From Andreprevotia sp. IGB-42 (GTDB lineage: Bacteria > Pseudomonadota > Gammaproteobacteria > Burkholderiales > Chitinibacteraceae): 64,000 nucleotides of DNA. The stretch is from positions 248,001 through 312,000 of the forward strand of contig NZ_WXTX01000003.1 of NCBI RefSeq assembly GCF_009848685.1, in the 5' to 3' direction. A program made the position numbers and the translations under genes. Positions 18,219-27,298 of this stretch are shown piece after piece; positions within the stretch are counted from its first letter, which is position 1; the number at the start of each line of letters is the position of its first letter. The notes under the pieces were generated by a model. The model had not been told where the DNA came from and did no database searches. It saw only the letters and a program-made list of their open reading frames with translations.

Positions 18219-19226
18219 TCAAATCTCCCACGGCCAGCGGTTGCCACGCCAGAAATGCCATAGCTGGCCTTTGGTCACCGTGACATCACGCCCCAGTTCC
18301 GGAAAACTCAGCCGCAGGCTGGCCAGCCTGCCCGATTGCAGCATGGCAAGCGCCGGCGCCAGCCAATCGGTTTCCAGTTGCTGCCAGCCGGCGTACCAGG
18401 CCTGCGCATCACCATACAGCGCACCGCTACGCAGCTGCGGCAGCAGCACATAGGCATCCTGCTGCACATCCGCGATGGATGCCGGCAATGGCTGCACCGC
18501 TGCACCAGCCATCTGCGTCAATGCCGCCAGCACCGCATCATCGGCGTAAACCCGTGCTTGCGGGGCTACAGCCCGCGCTGCAGGCGGAAACATGCCGCCA
18601 CCCCAGGGCCACACGCTGTTGACCGCGGTTTTGCCCGCTGCCACCCGCGCATCATTCACCTTGTGGCCGTACATGCACATCTGCATTTCATTGAGCAACT
18701 TGTGCCAACGTAGCGCTGTGGCGCCTTGCGGCAGCAGGCTATCGATATCGCGGCCCAGCGCATCGTCGAACGGCGTGAACAGCAGGTGCGGATCGGCGGG
18801 CAGGCGCAGATACCAGCGATACGGCGTGGCCGCCAGAAAACGGAAACCGTCTTCGGCAAAGATGTGGTTGAGGCCATCACACAGGCCATCCGCTTCTGCC
18901 TGCGTAAGTTCGAACGCGCGTGAGTCGAGCATCACCAGTTGATCGCGGTCCGGCCGCAGGTGCACGGGATCGGCACGCAGCCAGTAACCGGCCTCCTCGG
19001 CAGGGGCATCCAGTTGCAGCGTCAGCGGCGCCACAGCCAGTTCGGCGACGGCAAAATCACGCGCCAGTACTGCATGGGGGGTGGCAGGCGCAGACCTGCG
19101 CGCAGCACCACGGCCCAGCAAGCGGTTCAGCGCCGGGGCAGCCAGCACCTTGACGATGGCAGCACGTGTTGCATGATCGGGCCAGTCTGCGTGGGGGATG
19201 ACAAGATGAAGGTTCATGCCGCGCAT
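18219..19226 (-). CDS. RpfE-type / phosphoglycerate-mutase-like conserved protein beside recJ
   Basis: This 335-residue soluble protein (MNLHLVIPHADWPD at the start, from the second ATG at 19217; ALRWHKLLNEMQMCMYGH, VNSVWPWGGG and GRDVTVTKGQLWHFWRGN towards the end) resembles the COG4255 family, annotated as RpfE regulatory protein or phosphoglycerate-mutase-like. Its genes often lie directly upstream of recJ. Biochemical function is unknown. The stop is separated from the recJ ATG by a single base, a sign of translational coupling. The family was assigned from memory of gene context and motifs. Confidence 0.6.
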   Translation of the reverse strand: MRGMNLHLVIPHADWPDHATRAAIVKVLAAPALNRLLGRGAARRSAPATPHAVLARDFAVAELAVAPLTLQLDAPAEEAGYWLRADPVHLRPDRDQLVMLDSRAFELTQAEADGLCDGLNHIFAEDGFRFLAATPYRWYLRLPADPHLLFTPFDDALGRDIDSLLPQGATALRWHKLLNEMQMCMYGHKVNDARVAAGKTAVNSVWPWGGGMFPPAARAVAPQARVYADDAVLAALTQMAGAAVQPLPASIADVQQDAYVLLPQLRSGALYGDAQAWYAGWQQLETDWLAPALAMLQSGRLASLRLSFPELGRDVTVTKGQLWHFWRGNRWPWEI

Positions 19227-19287
19227 TTTACCGCAGCCACCCGGTCACCCCTCAACGAAACATCTGTCTAACATTCACCGACCGGGT

Positions 19288-19884
19288 TCAGATGCCGCCG
19301 CTTGCCGTTTCGCCTTGCGACAACCACTCCACATTGGCCTTGCGACCGATCACAACGGCCACCAGCAGCGCGCCGCATGTCGCCAAGGACAGCAGGCTGG
19401 CAAAAATCAGCAGTATCTGTGAATAAGGCAGCACCTGGTTCCACGAGCGGGCAATACCCAGGAAAGCGGCAAAAAGCCAGCACGTTGCCGATACACCGCC
19501 CATTACTGCCAGCTTGGCGCGATCAGGCAATGGCAGATCCACAAATGCAATGCGCCTTTGCAGATGTGGAAACGCCACCGAATGCAATAGCCAGCCGTTG
19601 GCAGTCAATGCAATCACCACCGTCACTTTCATCCATAGCTTGGGGTTATCGAGGTAATGCATGCCATCCTGAATACAGCCCAAAGCAATCAACGCCGCAC
19701 CGGTAATCCAGAGTATGCCCAATGTAAATGAAGCGGTGCCCTGCGTGGTACGGATATAGGCCAGCCGCGGGCCATCCAGCGCTTTCTCGCGCCAGTGCCA
19801 CAAGCGCCGGTCCGCTTTCAGCACGGCTGCCAGTGCAATACAGGTGGTGAGCAAATGGATATAAACCACGATCAATTTCAACAT
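19288..19884 (-). CDS. Integral membrane protein of unknown function
   Basis: This 198-residue protein has about five membrane helices: residues 1-20 (LKLIVVYIHLLTTCIALAAV), then near 47-68, 80-100, 120-142 and 155-180. The His in the first helix and the WMKVTVVIALTANGWLLH segment recall small CopD/YkoI-like membrane families, but no family is recognised with confidence. The ATG at 19884 is chosen because AGGAG stands nine bases upstream; the open frame continues 44 codons further without a ribosome binding site. It appears to be a single-gene unit. Confidence 0.7.
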   Translation of the reverse strand: MLKLIVVYIHLLTTCIALAAVLKADRRLWHWREKALDGPRLAYIRTTQGTASFTLGILWITGAALIALGCIQDGMHYLDNPKLWMKVTVVIALTANGWLLHSVAFPHLQRRIAFVDLPLPDRAKLAVMGGVSATCWLFAAFLGIARSWNQVLPYSQILLIFASLLSLATCGALLVAVVIGRKANVEWLSQGETASGGI

Positions 19885-20181
19885 GCCGCCAATCTCCTCT
19901 TCCATCATCTTTTTTGACGGTAACGATGAACGGTGTAGGACCGCTTCGCGCCGCATTTTTTGAATTACCCGAGCAGGTTTGGTGGACCAGACGAAATAAG
20001 CGGCAAATTGCTGCATTGCAGTAATTTACGTCACCCAAACATGGTCAAGCAGATGGATTCTAGCGCAATGGCACAATTGCACACTTCAATGCTGACGGCC
20101 GTCAGCAAGCTGTTGCTACGATCAGACAAACGCCTGATACAAAAGAAAATTCTTATAAATTCACATAGCCCTGCAAATGGC
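19885..20181. other. Intergenic region with a palindrome
   Basis: Nearly 300 bases lie between scpB and the membrane-protein gene (both minus). The region holds the 18-base palindrome at 20090-20107 and an A/T-richer stretch near 20130-20165. No small ORF with a ribosome binding site and no RNA gene is evident. TTGACC occurs on the minus strand near 20040, but no good -10 follows it. Confidence 0.5.
20090..20107. promoter_or_regulatory. 18-base perfect palindrome (possible operator)
   Basis: TGCTGACGGCCGTCAGCA is its own reverse complement. It has no loop and no following T run on either strand, so it is unlikely to be a terminator. It sits in the leader of the 198-residue membrane-protein gene, about 200 bases before the ATG. 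A transcription-factor site is possible; the regulator is unknown. Confidence 0.35.
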
Positions 20182-20751
20182 TTATTCCGTCGCTGTTTCA
20201 GGCAAGACCAGCCCCTGCAATTCCATCAGCGGCGGCAATTCGCCCAGCTTTGCCAGGCCCAGGTCATCAAGGAATTGCGCGGTGGTGCCCAGCAGTTCCG
20301 GCCGGCCCGGCACATCCTTGTGGCCCAGCACCTCCAGCCAGCCGCGCTCTTTCAAGGTCTGCACGATGGCGCTCGATACCGTCACCCCGCGGATTTCCTC
20401 GATCTCGCCACGCGTTACCGGCTGGCGGTAGGCCACGATGGCCAGCGTTTCCATCACCGCGCGCGAATAGCGCGGCGGCTTTTCCGGCTGCAGCCGGTCC
20501 AGGTAGGGCTGCATTTCCAGCCGCGCGCGGAAACGCCAGCCGGAGGCCAGCCGCACCAGTTCCACGCCCTTGCCGCCCCACTCGCCCTGCAGCGCTTCCA
20601 GCTGATCATTGAGTACGCTGGCCGGCGGCTCGTCGGCAAACAGCCGCTTGAGGGTGATCACCGGTAACGCATCCTGCGCGGTGAGCAACGCGGTTTCGAT
20701 CACCTTGCGGATATGTGCAAGCTCGCGGTCGGTATATTTGGCGTCACTCAT
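20182..20751 (-). CDS. scpB: Segregation and condensation protein B
   Basis: This 189-residue protein has two winged-helix domains ([45 protein letters not shown], the family hallmark). ScpB works with ScpA and Smc in chromosome condensation. It overlaps scpA by four bases. Confidence 0.95.
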   Translation of the reverse strand: MSDAKYTDRELAHIRKVIETALLTAQDALPVITLKRLFADEPPASVLNDQLEALQGEWGGKGVELVRLASGWRFRARLEMQPYLDRLQPEKPPRYSRAVMETLAIVAYRQPVTRGEIEEIRGVTVSSAIVQTLKERGWLEVLGHKDVPGRPELLGTTAQFLDDLGLAKLGELPPLMELQGLVLPETATE

Positions 20752-21593
20752 GGCAGCGGAATGGCTTCAATGGATTCTTCGGCGCTCGTCAGCCGCACGT
20801 AGATGGGTACGAAGCCCTCATCCTGGCTGACGATGATGTATTTTTCCTTCACCAGTTCGAGCACCGCACTGAAGGTAACCACCAGCAGCGGTACCCCCTG
20901 CGTGAGGTCGAACAGCGTTTCGAAGCGTGCAAAGCGGCCGTCTTTCAACAGCTTCAGAATCGACGACATCTGCTCGCGTACCGATAGCGCGCTGGTGGCA
21001 ATCTTGTGGTGCTGGTTGCGCTTGGCGCGTGCCAGGATGGCCTGCCACGCGGCGCGCAGATCGGCCGCTTTCACTTCCGGCAATTGCACGATCATGTCGC
21101 GCTCGAACAGCACCGCCACCAGCTGGAAATCACGCCCGGCCTGCGGCAGCTGATCCAGCTCGAACGCGGCCAGCTTGATCTGCTCGTATTCGAGCAGGCG
21201 GCGCACCAGCTCGGCACGCGGATCGTGCTCGTCATCCTGCGCGTGGGTAGGGCGCGGCAGCAGCAGCCGCGATTTGATCTCGATCAGCACCGCCGCCATC
21301 AGCAGGTATTCGGCGGCGAGTTCCAGCTGGCTGGTTTTCATCGCCTCCACGTACACCATGTACTGACGGGTGACCTCCGCCATGGGGATATCGAGGATAT
21401 CGAGATTCTGCTTGCGGATCAGGTAGAGCAGCAGGTCCAGCGGGCCCTCGAAAGATTCGAGCAGTACCCGCAGGGCATCGGGCGGGATATACAGGTCGAG
21501 GGGCAGCTCGCTGACCGGCTCGCCCAGCACATGGGCAAGGATGGCCGGCACCGCCGGGCTGGCTTCAGCCAGCGGCTCGGCCAGTTCGCTCAT
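20748..21593 (-). CDS. scpA: Segregation and condensation protein A
   Basis: This 281-residue kleisin bridges the Smc heads. The N-terminal helical domain carries [32 protein letters not shown] and [21 protein letters not shown], both family signatures. The C-terminal winged helix ([21 protein letters not shown]) is present. It is joined to the neighbouring genes on both sides by four-base overlaps. Confidence 0.95.
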   Translation of the reverse strand: MSELAEPLAEASPAVPAILAHVLGEPVSELPLDLYIPPDALRVLLESFEGPLDLLLYLIRKQNLDILDIPMAEVTRQYMVYVEAMKTSQLELAAEYLLMAAVLIEIKSRLLLPRPTHAQDDEHDPRAELVRRLLEYEQIKLAAFELDQLPQAGRDFQLVAVLFERDMIVQLPEVKAADLRAAWQAILARAKRNQHHKIATSALSVREQMSSILKLLKDGRFARFETLFDLTQGVPLLVVTFSAVLELVKEKYIIVSQDEGFVPIYVRLTSAEESIEAIPLP

Positions 21594-21961
21594 GCGTCGT
21601 TGCGGTCATCGTCGGCCCAGCGCCCGGGCAGTGGCCCCCGCTTGGCGCGGCTGCGCTCCGGAATGGCCGGCAGGCGGGCAACCAGCAGCAGCAACCCCCA
21701 CAGCATCAGCAGCACCGGGATCAGCACGCTCCAGCCGGCACCAGTGCGCTCGTGCACGAAAGTGAGCACGCCACCAGCGATCAGCAGCGGGCCGGTCACG
21801 ATGCTGGAGCGGTTGATACCCTCCACGGCCAGCACGCCAAGGCCAGCCGCAATCAGGCCGAAAATGACGATCCAGTTGGCTTCGGGCAGCAAATGCAGTT
21901 CACTGACCAGCCAACCGGCGCCGACCACGATCAGGGCAATCGGAAACAAGGTGTCACGCAT
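21590..21961 (-). CDS. Small membrane protein (LiaF-TM/DUF5668-like)
   Basis: This 123-residue protein has four predicted membrane helices (LFPIALIVVGAGWLVSEL, WIVIFGLIAAGLGVLAV, IVTGPLLIAGGVLTFV, WSVLIPVLLMLWGLLLLVA) and a short charged C-terminal tail. The helix-turn pattern resembles the membrane domain found in LiaF-like proteins. ATG at 21961 is preferred over the GTG at 21964 because AGGAG then lies six bases upstream. It overlaps scpA by four bases. Function is unknown. Confidence 0.7.
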   Translation of the reverse strand: MRDTLFPIALIVVGAGWLVSELHLLPEANWIVIFGLIAAGLGVLAVEGINRSSIVTGPLLIAGGVLTFVHERTGAGWSVLIPVLLMLWGLLLLVARLPAIPERSRAKRGPLPGRWADDDRNDA

Positions 21962-22110
21962 CACGTACTCCTGGAAATGCCGGTGTCAAACATGACTGGA
22001 TGGTAAAGCGGCGCCGACGCAGCGAACAGGCATTATTAACCGGCGCGCGCCGGGGGCGCCATTGCAGCACCCCCGGCCCGTATCGCATCCATACCGGATC
22101 AATGCGGGGA

Positions 22111-23313
22111 TCAGTTGTAACCCAGCCCCATCGCCTCGCGCACGTCGCGCATGGTTTCGCGCGCCAGCTCGCGCGCGCGCTCACAGCCATCAGCCACGAT
22201 GTTCTTGATCAGCGTCGGGTCTTCCAGGTAGGGCTGCGCACGTTCGAACATCGGCTTCTGCTCTGCAAGCACCGCTTCGATTACCGGTGTCTTGCACTCT
22301 ATACAGCCGATACCGGCGGTCTTGCAGCCTTCTACCACCCAGTTGCGGGTGCTGTCGTCCGAATACACCTGGTGCAGCTGCCATACCGGGCATTTTTCCG
22401 GATCACCCGGATCGTTGCGGCGCACGCGTGCCGGGTCGGTCGGCATCACCTTGATTTTCTTGGCGACGGTATCGGCGTCTTCACGCAGCGAAATCGTGTT
22501 GCCATAGGACTTGGACATCTTCTGCCCATCCAGCCCCGGCATGCGCGATGCGGCAGTCAGCAGCGGCTGGCATTCCGGCAGGATCATCTTGCCGCCGCCT
22601 TCCAAGTAGCCAAACAGGCGCTCGGTATCACCGTGGCTGAGATTCTGCGCGTCAGCCAGCAATGCACGGCCGGCTTCCAGCGCTTCCACATCACCACCCT
22701 GCTGATAGCGCGTGCGCAGCTCCTGGTAAAGCTTGCCCTTCTTGCCACCCATTTTCTTGATCGCAGCCTGGGCCTTGTCTTCAAAACCCACTTCCTTGCC
22801 GTACAGGTGGTTGAAGCGCCGGGCAATTTCACGGGTGATTTCCAGATGCGGCACCTGATCCTCGCCCACCGGCACCAGATTGCCGCGATACAGCAGGATG
22901 TCTGCGCTCATCAGCACCGGGTAGCCCAGGAAGCCGTACATGCCCAGATCCTTGTGCGACAGCTTGTCGATCTGGTCCTTGTAGGTGGGCACGCGCTCGA
23001 GCCACGACAGCGGCGTCATCATCGACAGCAACAGGTGCAGCTCAGCGTGCTCGGGCACGCGGCTCTGGATGAAGATCGCCGATTGTGCCGGGTCCACCCC
23101 GGCGGCCACCCAGTCGATCACCATGTCCCACACGCTTTTCTCGATGATGCTCACATCGTCATAGCTGGTGGTAAGCGCATGCCAGTCGGCCACCATGAAC
23201 AGGCACTCGTATTCGCTTTGCAGCTTGACCCAGTTCTTCAGTACGCCGTGATAGTGACCGAGGTGCAGCTTGCCGGTCGGGCGCATGCCGGAGAGAACGC
23301 GATCGGGGAACAT
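22111..23313 (-). CDS. trpS: Tryptophan--tRNA ligase
   Basis: This 400-residue class I synthetase has a HIGH-like motif KLHLGHYHG (about residues 16-24) and KMSKSYGN. It belongs to the longer TrpS form that carries an insertion (FNHLYGKEVGFEDKAQAAIKKMGGKKGKLYQ ... GGDVEALEAGRALLADAQNLSHGD). The C-terminal helical part with CKTPVIEAVLAEQKPMFERA is present. AAGGA stands before the ATG. It follows the M50 peptidase gene on the same strand with a 40-base gap. Confidence 0.96.
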   Translation of the reverse strand: MFPDRVLSGMRPTGKLHLGHYHGVLKNWVKLQSEYECLFMVADWHALTTSYDDVSIIEKSVWDMVIDWVAAGVDPAQSAIFIQSRVPEHAELHLLLSMMTPLSWLERVPTYKDQIDKLSHKDLGMYGFLGYPVLMSADILLYRGNLVPVGEDQVPHLEITREIARRFNHLYGKEVGFEDKAQAAIKKMGGKKGKLYQELRTRYQQGGDVEALEAGRALLADAQNLSHGDTERLFGYLEGGGKMILPECQPLLTAASRMPGLDGQKMSKSYGNTISLREDADTVAKKIKVMPTDPARVRRNDPGDPEKCPVWQLHQVYSDDSTRNWVVEGCKTAGIGCIECKTPVIEAVLAEQKPMFERAQPYLEDPTLIKNIVADGCERARELARETMRDVREAMGLGYN

Positions 23314-23353
23314 GGTGTTAATCCTTGATTATTTCTTGTAAGTAGTATGAGGT

Positions 23354-24007
23354 TCAGCCCAGCAACCAGGCCAGTGGCGTTGCGGCAATCTGCAAGAGCG
23401 GCGACATGATGACTTCCAGCACCCCGGTTGCCAATAGTGCCAACAGTATAAAGAAGCCATACGGTTCTATGCGCGATAACGCAACAGCCTGTTTGTAAGG
23501 CAGCAACGACATCAATATCTTGCTGCCATCCAGCGGTGGCAGGGGCAACAGGTTGAGCACCATCAGCGACAGATTGATGGAAACACCGGCCTGCCCCATC
23601 TTCACCATTGCCTGCTGCAATTCAAACCCGTCCATCGAAATCGCGAGACGGATCAACAAAACCCAGATCACCGCCATCACGAAGTTCGAGGCAGGCCCTG
23701 CTGCCGCTACCCACATGCCGTCCCGTTTGGGATTGCGTAAACGACCGAAATTCACCGGCACCGGCTTCGCGTAGCCAAACAGGAACCCACCAACGGCCAG
23801 CAAAAACAGCGGCAACGCAACGGTTCCGATCGGATCGATATGCCTGAGCGGATTGAGCGAAATGCGGCCCATTTTCCAGGCGGTATCGTCGCCGAAATAA
23901 CGTGCCACATAACCGTGTGCAGCTTCATGCACGGTAATGGCAAAAATCACCGGCAGCGCCCAGATGCACACAGTCTGGATGAAAGTACTCAGGTCAAAAC
24001 CACCCAT
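23354..24007 (-). CDS. Site-2 protease family (M50) membrane metallopeptidase
   Basis: This 217-residue integral membrane peptidase has the zinc motif HEAAH at residues 27-31 inside the second helix, the KMGRISLNPLRHIDPIG segment and a NLLPLPPLDG motif that supplies the third metal ligand. It belongs to the short YwhC-like group, which lacks PDZ domains, unlike RseP at 53.1 kb. The substrate is unknown. The ATG at 24007 has an AGGAA ribosome binding site six bases upstream; the longer frame would overlap the upstream gene. Confidence 0.88.
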   Translation of the reverse strand: MGGFDLSTFIQTVCIWALPVIFAITVHEAAHGYVARYFGDDTAWKMGRISLNPLRHIDPIGTVALPLFLLAVGGFLFGYAKPVPVNFGRLRNPKRDGMWVAAAGPASNFVMAVIWVLLIRLAISMDGFELQQAMVKMGQAGVSINLSLMVLNLLPLPPLDGSKILMSLLPYKQAVALSRIEPYGFFILLALLATGVLEVIMSPLLQIAATPLAWLLG

Positions 24008-24033
24008 ATTGCTTCCTGTTTCAGTGTTCGGGG

Positions 24034-24657
24034 TCAAAGGCCGAATGGCGCGAGCGAGCCACAGCCCTGACGCAATACATGCGGGTAATCTTCGGACAGA
24101 TCCACCACCGTGGTGGGGTCCACACCACAGAAGCCGCCGTCGATCACCAGATCAACCTCATGCTCCAGCCGCTCGCGGATGCTCCACGCATCGGTCAGCG
24201 GGTCGGTTTCATCGGGCAGCAACAGCGTGCTCGACAGCAAAGGCTCACCCAGCTCTTCCAGCAACGCCAGCACCACCGGGTGATCGGGCACGCGCAGGCC
24301 GACGGTCTGTTTCTTCGGGTGCCACACGCGGCGTGGCACATCCTTGGTGGCACGCAGGATGAAGGTATAGCTGCCGGGCGTGGCGGCCTTGAGCATGCGA
24401 TAGGTGCGGTTATCCACCTGTGCGTACTGGCCAAGCTGCGACAGATCGTGGCAGACCAGCGTGAAATGGTGCTTGTCGTCCAGCTTGCGGATGCGCTTGA
24501 TACGCTCGAGCGCGTCCTTGTTGTCCAGCTGGCAGCCCAGCGCATAACAGGAGTCGGTCGGGTAAACCACCAGCCCGCCCTTGCGGATGATCTCCACCGC
24601 CTGCTTGATCAGCCGGGCCTGCGGGGTTTCCGGGTGTATGGCAAAAAACTGCGACAA
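24034..24657 (-). CDS. YciO-like Sua5/YrdC family protein
   Basis: This 207-residue protein has the Sua5/YrdC fold (GLVVYPTDSCYALGC, KRIRKLDDKHHFTLVC, TPGSYTFILRATKDVPRRVWHPK, GLRVPDHP). The extended central part and the ending VVDLSEDYPHVLRQGCGS match the YciO subgroup rather than TsaC. Sua5/TsaC make the threonylcarbamoyl-AMP used for t6A tRNA modification. Whether YciO proteins share this activity fully is less certain. Confidence 0.88.
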   Translation of the reverse strand: MSQFFAIHPETPQARLIKQAVEIIRKGGLVVYPTDSCYALGCQLDNKDALERIKRIRKLDDKHHFTLVCHDLSQLGQYAQVDNRTYRMLKAATPGSYTFILRATKDVPRRVWHPKKQTVGLRVPDHPVVLALLEELGEPLLSSTLLLPDETDPLTDAWSIRERLEHEVDLVIDGGFCGVDPTTVVDLSEDYPHVLRQGCGSLAPFGL

Positions 24658-24675
24658 ACGATGCCCCTCCGGGTT

Positions 24676-25206
24676 TCAGTCAGGTTTCAGGTAATGCAGC
24701 TGCACCAGGCCGTCCGGGTAGGCACGGCTGTCCGCCAGCTTGAGCCGCAGCGGCGGCAAACTGGAAAACAGCGGAATGCCCTCGCCCAGGATCACCGGTA
24801 CCAGGGTCAGGATGATTTCATCCACCAGCCGTGCCTGCAGCCATTGCCGCGCGGTATTCGCACCGCCCACCAGCCACACTTTGCGGTGGCCAGCAGCCTG
24901 CAACTCGTCGAGCAGTTGCGCAGCCGGCACATCGGTGCAGAAGATATCGTCGCGGCCGGTGTTGATTTCCTTGTGCGTATACACATAAGACGGTTTGCCC
25001 GCATACGGCCAATCGCCCATGCCGGCCGCCTGCACGTAGGTGGAGCGCCCCATCACCAGCGCATCCACGCCGGCGTAGAAGGCGTTGTAGCCATAGTCCT
25101 CACCGTTTGCCGCCACTTGCGGCAACCAGTCCAGCCCGCCATCGCGGCCGGCAATCTGGCCATCCAGCGAGGTGGCGATGTACAAACTCACGAAGGGACG
25201 TGTCAT
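24676..25206 (-). CDS. Dihydrofolate-reductase/RibD-like reductase
   Basis: This 176-residue protein has the DHFR-like fold used by the RibD C-terminal family (VSLYIATSLDGQIAGRDGGLDWL, DALVMGRSTYVQA, VWLVGGANTARQWLQARLVDEIILTLVPVILGEG). It probably binds NADPH; the substrate is unknown. The ATG at 25206 overlaps the upstream PHP gene by four bases and is the last gene of a four-gene chain that begins with cysM. Confidence 0.85.
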   Translation of the reverse strand: MTRPFVSLYIATSLDGQIAGRDGGLDWLPQVAANGEDYGYNAFYAGVDALVMGRSTYVQAAGMGDWPYAGKPSYVYTHKEINTGRDDIFCTDVPAAQLLDELQAAGHRKVWLVGGANTARQWLQARLVDEIILTLVPVILGEGIPLFSSLPPLRLKLADSRAYPDGLVQLHYLKPD

Positions 25207-26045
25207 GCGGCCTCCAGCCAGCGTTGCCATACGGGCGTACAGCCCATGGGCAGATCGGGATTCAGGCCAGGGTCGCGCGCGCCCTCGCCGGTTGCGTGAA
25301 AATCGGTACCGCTGGACGCCAGATAGCCGAACTCTTCGGCCAGCCGGCCAAATCGTGCCGCTTCGTGCACACCGTGCACGCCGGAAACGACCTCGATGGC
25401 CTCGCCCCCCAGCCGTTTGAACTCGGTCAGCAGCACGCGCATGGTTTCATTGCCCATATCGTAGCGCGCCGGATGGGCCAGCACCGCCACCCCGCCGGCC
25501 GCGCGTATCCAGTCCACTGCGTCGTGCAGGCGCGCCCATTCATGCTCCACGTAGCCGGGCTTGCCGCGGATCAGGAATTTGTGGAACACGCTCTTGGTAT
25601 CCTTGGCGCGGCCGGTTTCCACCAGGAAGCGCGCAAAGTGCGTGCGGCTGAGGATTTCCGGGTTGTCCGCGTGCTTTTGCGCGCCTTCGAGCGCACCCTC
25701 TATGCCCACCTTGGCCAGCGAAGCACTCATGCGCTCTGCACGCTCGAAGCGGCCGGCGCGCACGGTCGACAGCCCTGCCACCATGGCCGGGTGATCACGA
25801 TCGAACCCCAGGCCGACGATATGCAGGGTGTGCTTGCCCCAGCTGACCGATACCTCGACACCATTGATGAACTGTACGCCGCGCCGGGTGGCCTCATCCT
25901 CGGCATCGGCCAGGCCGCGTGTATCGTCGTGATCAGTCAGCGCCAGCATCTTGCAGCCGCGTTCGGCGGCCACGCGCACGACCTCGCGTGGCGGCAACAG
26001 GCCATCGGAAACATTGGAATGGCAATGCAGGTCTACCGGGGTCAT
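25203..26045 (-). CDS. PHP-domain phosphoesterase (3',5'-nucleotidase / RNase AM type)
   Basis: This 280-residue metallophosphatase has all four PHP motifs: DLHCHSNVSDG (residues 5-15), LTDHDDTRG, GVEVS with the following HTLHIVGLG, and SGTDFHATGE near the C terminus. This is the YciV/TrpH group; related enzymes hydrolyse 3',5'-bisphosphonucleotides (pAp) or trim 5' ends of RNA. pAp comes from sulfate assimilation, so the link to cysM in the same operon is plausible. Confidence 0.88.
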   Translation of the reverse strand: MTPVDLHCHSNVSDGLLPPREVVRVAAERGCKMLALTDHDDTRGLADAEDEATRRGVQFINGVEVSVSWGKHTLHIVGLGFDRDHPAMVAGLSTVRAGRFERAERMSASLAKVGIEGALEGAQKHADNPEILSRTHFARFLVETGRAKDTKSVFHKFLIRGKPGYVEHEWARLHDAVDWIRAAGGVAVLAHPARYDMGNETMRVLLTEFKRLGGEAIEVVSGVHGVHEAARFGRLAEEFGYLASSGTDFHATGEGARDPGLNPDLPMGCTPVWQRWLEAA

Positions 26046-26377
26046 GGCGCTCGGTCCGTTTCAAAAGTGTCTGCCACCCTGGCGGTGAGCTGCTGCATTT
26101 CCGCCTCCAGCAACCGGGCAGCGCGGTCAAAGCGCAACTTCATCAGCAGCACTGCGCTGGCCAGCAGCAGCGTGACGCCGTTGGCGACCATCACCGGCAT
26201 GGCGCCGGCCAGCACACCATAAACCAGCCACAATGCCACACCGGTTACAAACAGCCCGTACATGCCCAGCGAAATATCCCGCGCCGAGCGCGTGCGCCAC
26301 ACCATCAGCACCTGCGGTACAAACGCCGCCGTGGTGCACACCCCGGCAGCCAGACCCAGCAGGTCGATCAGGGTCAT
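26042..26377 (-). CDS. SemiSWEET (PQ-loop) transporter
   Basis: This 111-residue protein has three membrane helices and the PQ motif at residues 21-22 (TTAAFVPQVLMVWRTRSARDISLGMY). Bacterial SemiSWEETs dimerise to transport sugars. The C-terminal extension of about 25 residues (DRAARLLEAEMQQLTARV) is amphipathic and probably cytoplasmic. Both ends overlap neighbouring genes by four bases. Confidence 0.88.
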   Translation of the reverse strand: MTLIDLLGLAAGVCTTAAFVPQVLMVWRTRSARDISLGMYGLFVTGVALWLVYGVLAGAMPVMVANGVTLLLASAVLLMKLRFDRAARLLEAEMQQLTARVADTFETDRAP

Positions 26378-27291
26378 GCCGGGAAGACGCCGGTGGACAG
26401 ATAACGGTCGCCACGGTCGCAGACGATGGACACGATCACCGCATTCTCGACCTGCTTCGACAATTCAAGCGCCGCCGCCAGTGCGCCACCGGATGAAATA
26501 CCGGCAAAAATGCCTTCTTCACGTGCCAGGCGCCGGGTCATTTCCTCGGCGTCCTGCTGGTTCACTTCCAGCACGCGGTCTATCTTGCTGAAATCGCAGA
26601 TGCTGGGCACATACTCTGCCGGCCACTTGCGGATGCCGGGAATGCTGGCGCCATCCATCGGTTGCACACCGACGATTTCCACTGCGGGCTTCACTTCCTT
26701 CAGGTAGCGCCCGGTGCCCATGATGGTGCCGGTAGTGCCCATGCTGGAAACGAAATGCGTGATGGTGCCGGCGGTATCGCGCCAGATTTCCGGGCCGGTG
26801 GTTTCGTAATGCGCGAGCGGGTTATCCGGGTTGGCAAACTGATCGAGCACCGTGCCCTTGCCTTCTTTCACCATGGTTTCGGCCAGATCACGCGCTACTT
26901 CCATGCCCTCGACCAGGATCACCTCGGCACCAAACGCCTTCATGGTCTGCACGCGTTCCAGGCTGGAATTGGCCGGCATGATCAACACCATGCGGTAACC
27001 CATCATCGAAGCAGCCATGGCGAGCGCGATGCCGGTATTGCCACTGGTGGCCTCGATCAGCGTATCACCGGGCTTGATGGTGCCGCGCGCTTCGGCATGG
27101 CGGATCATGCTCAGCGCAGGCCGGTCTTTCACCGAACCCGCAGGATTGTTGCCTTCGAGCTTGACGAGGATGGTATTGGAAGTATTGCCGGGCAGACGCT
27201 TGAGCTTGACCAGCGGCGTGTTGCCCACAAAATCTTCCAGCGTCTTGAATTCGGGCACCGGCGGTGCGGAAACAGGGATAGGCGGATTCAT
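26374..27291 (-). CDS. cysM: Cysteine synthase B (O-acetylserine sulfhydrylase)
   Basis: This 305-residue PLP enzyme has the Schiff-base Lys in NPAGSVKDRPAL, the phosphate-binding TSGNTGIALAMA and the C-terminal GISSGGALAAAL. Sequence details (VGNTPLVKLKRLPG; LEGNNPAGSVKDR) point to CysM rather than CysK. ATG at 27291 gives family length; the longer open frame runs through an upstream hairpin. It is the first gene of a coupled chain with SemiSWEET, PHP and DHFR-like genes. Confidence 0.95.
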   Translation of the reverse strand: MNPPIPVSAPPVPEFKTLEDFVGNTPLVKLKRLPGNTSNTILVKLEGNNPAGSVKDRPALSMIRHAEARGTIKPGDTLIEATSGNTGIALAMAASMMGYRMVLIMPANSSLERVQTMKAFGAEVILVEGMEVARDLAETMVKEGKGTVLDQFANPDNPLAHYETTGPEIWRDTAGTITHFVSSMGTTGTIMGTGRYLKEVKPAVEIVGVQPMDGASIPGIRKWPAEYVPSICDFSKIDRVLEVNQQDAEEMTRRLAREEGIFAGISSGGALAAALELSKQVENAVIVSIVCDRGDRYLSTGVFPA

Positions 27292-27298
27292 GTGGCGG

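Noticed and set aside
22000-23328. 442-codon open frame on the plus strand
   Set aside because: It is antisense to trpS and has shadow-like composition.
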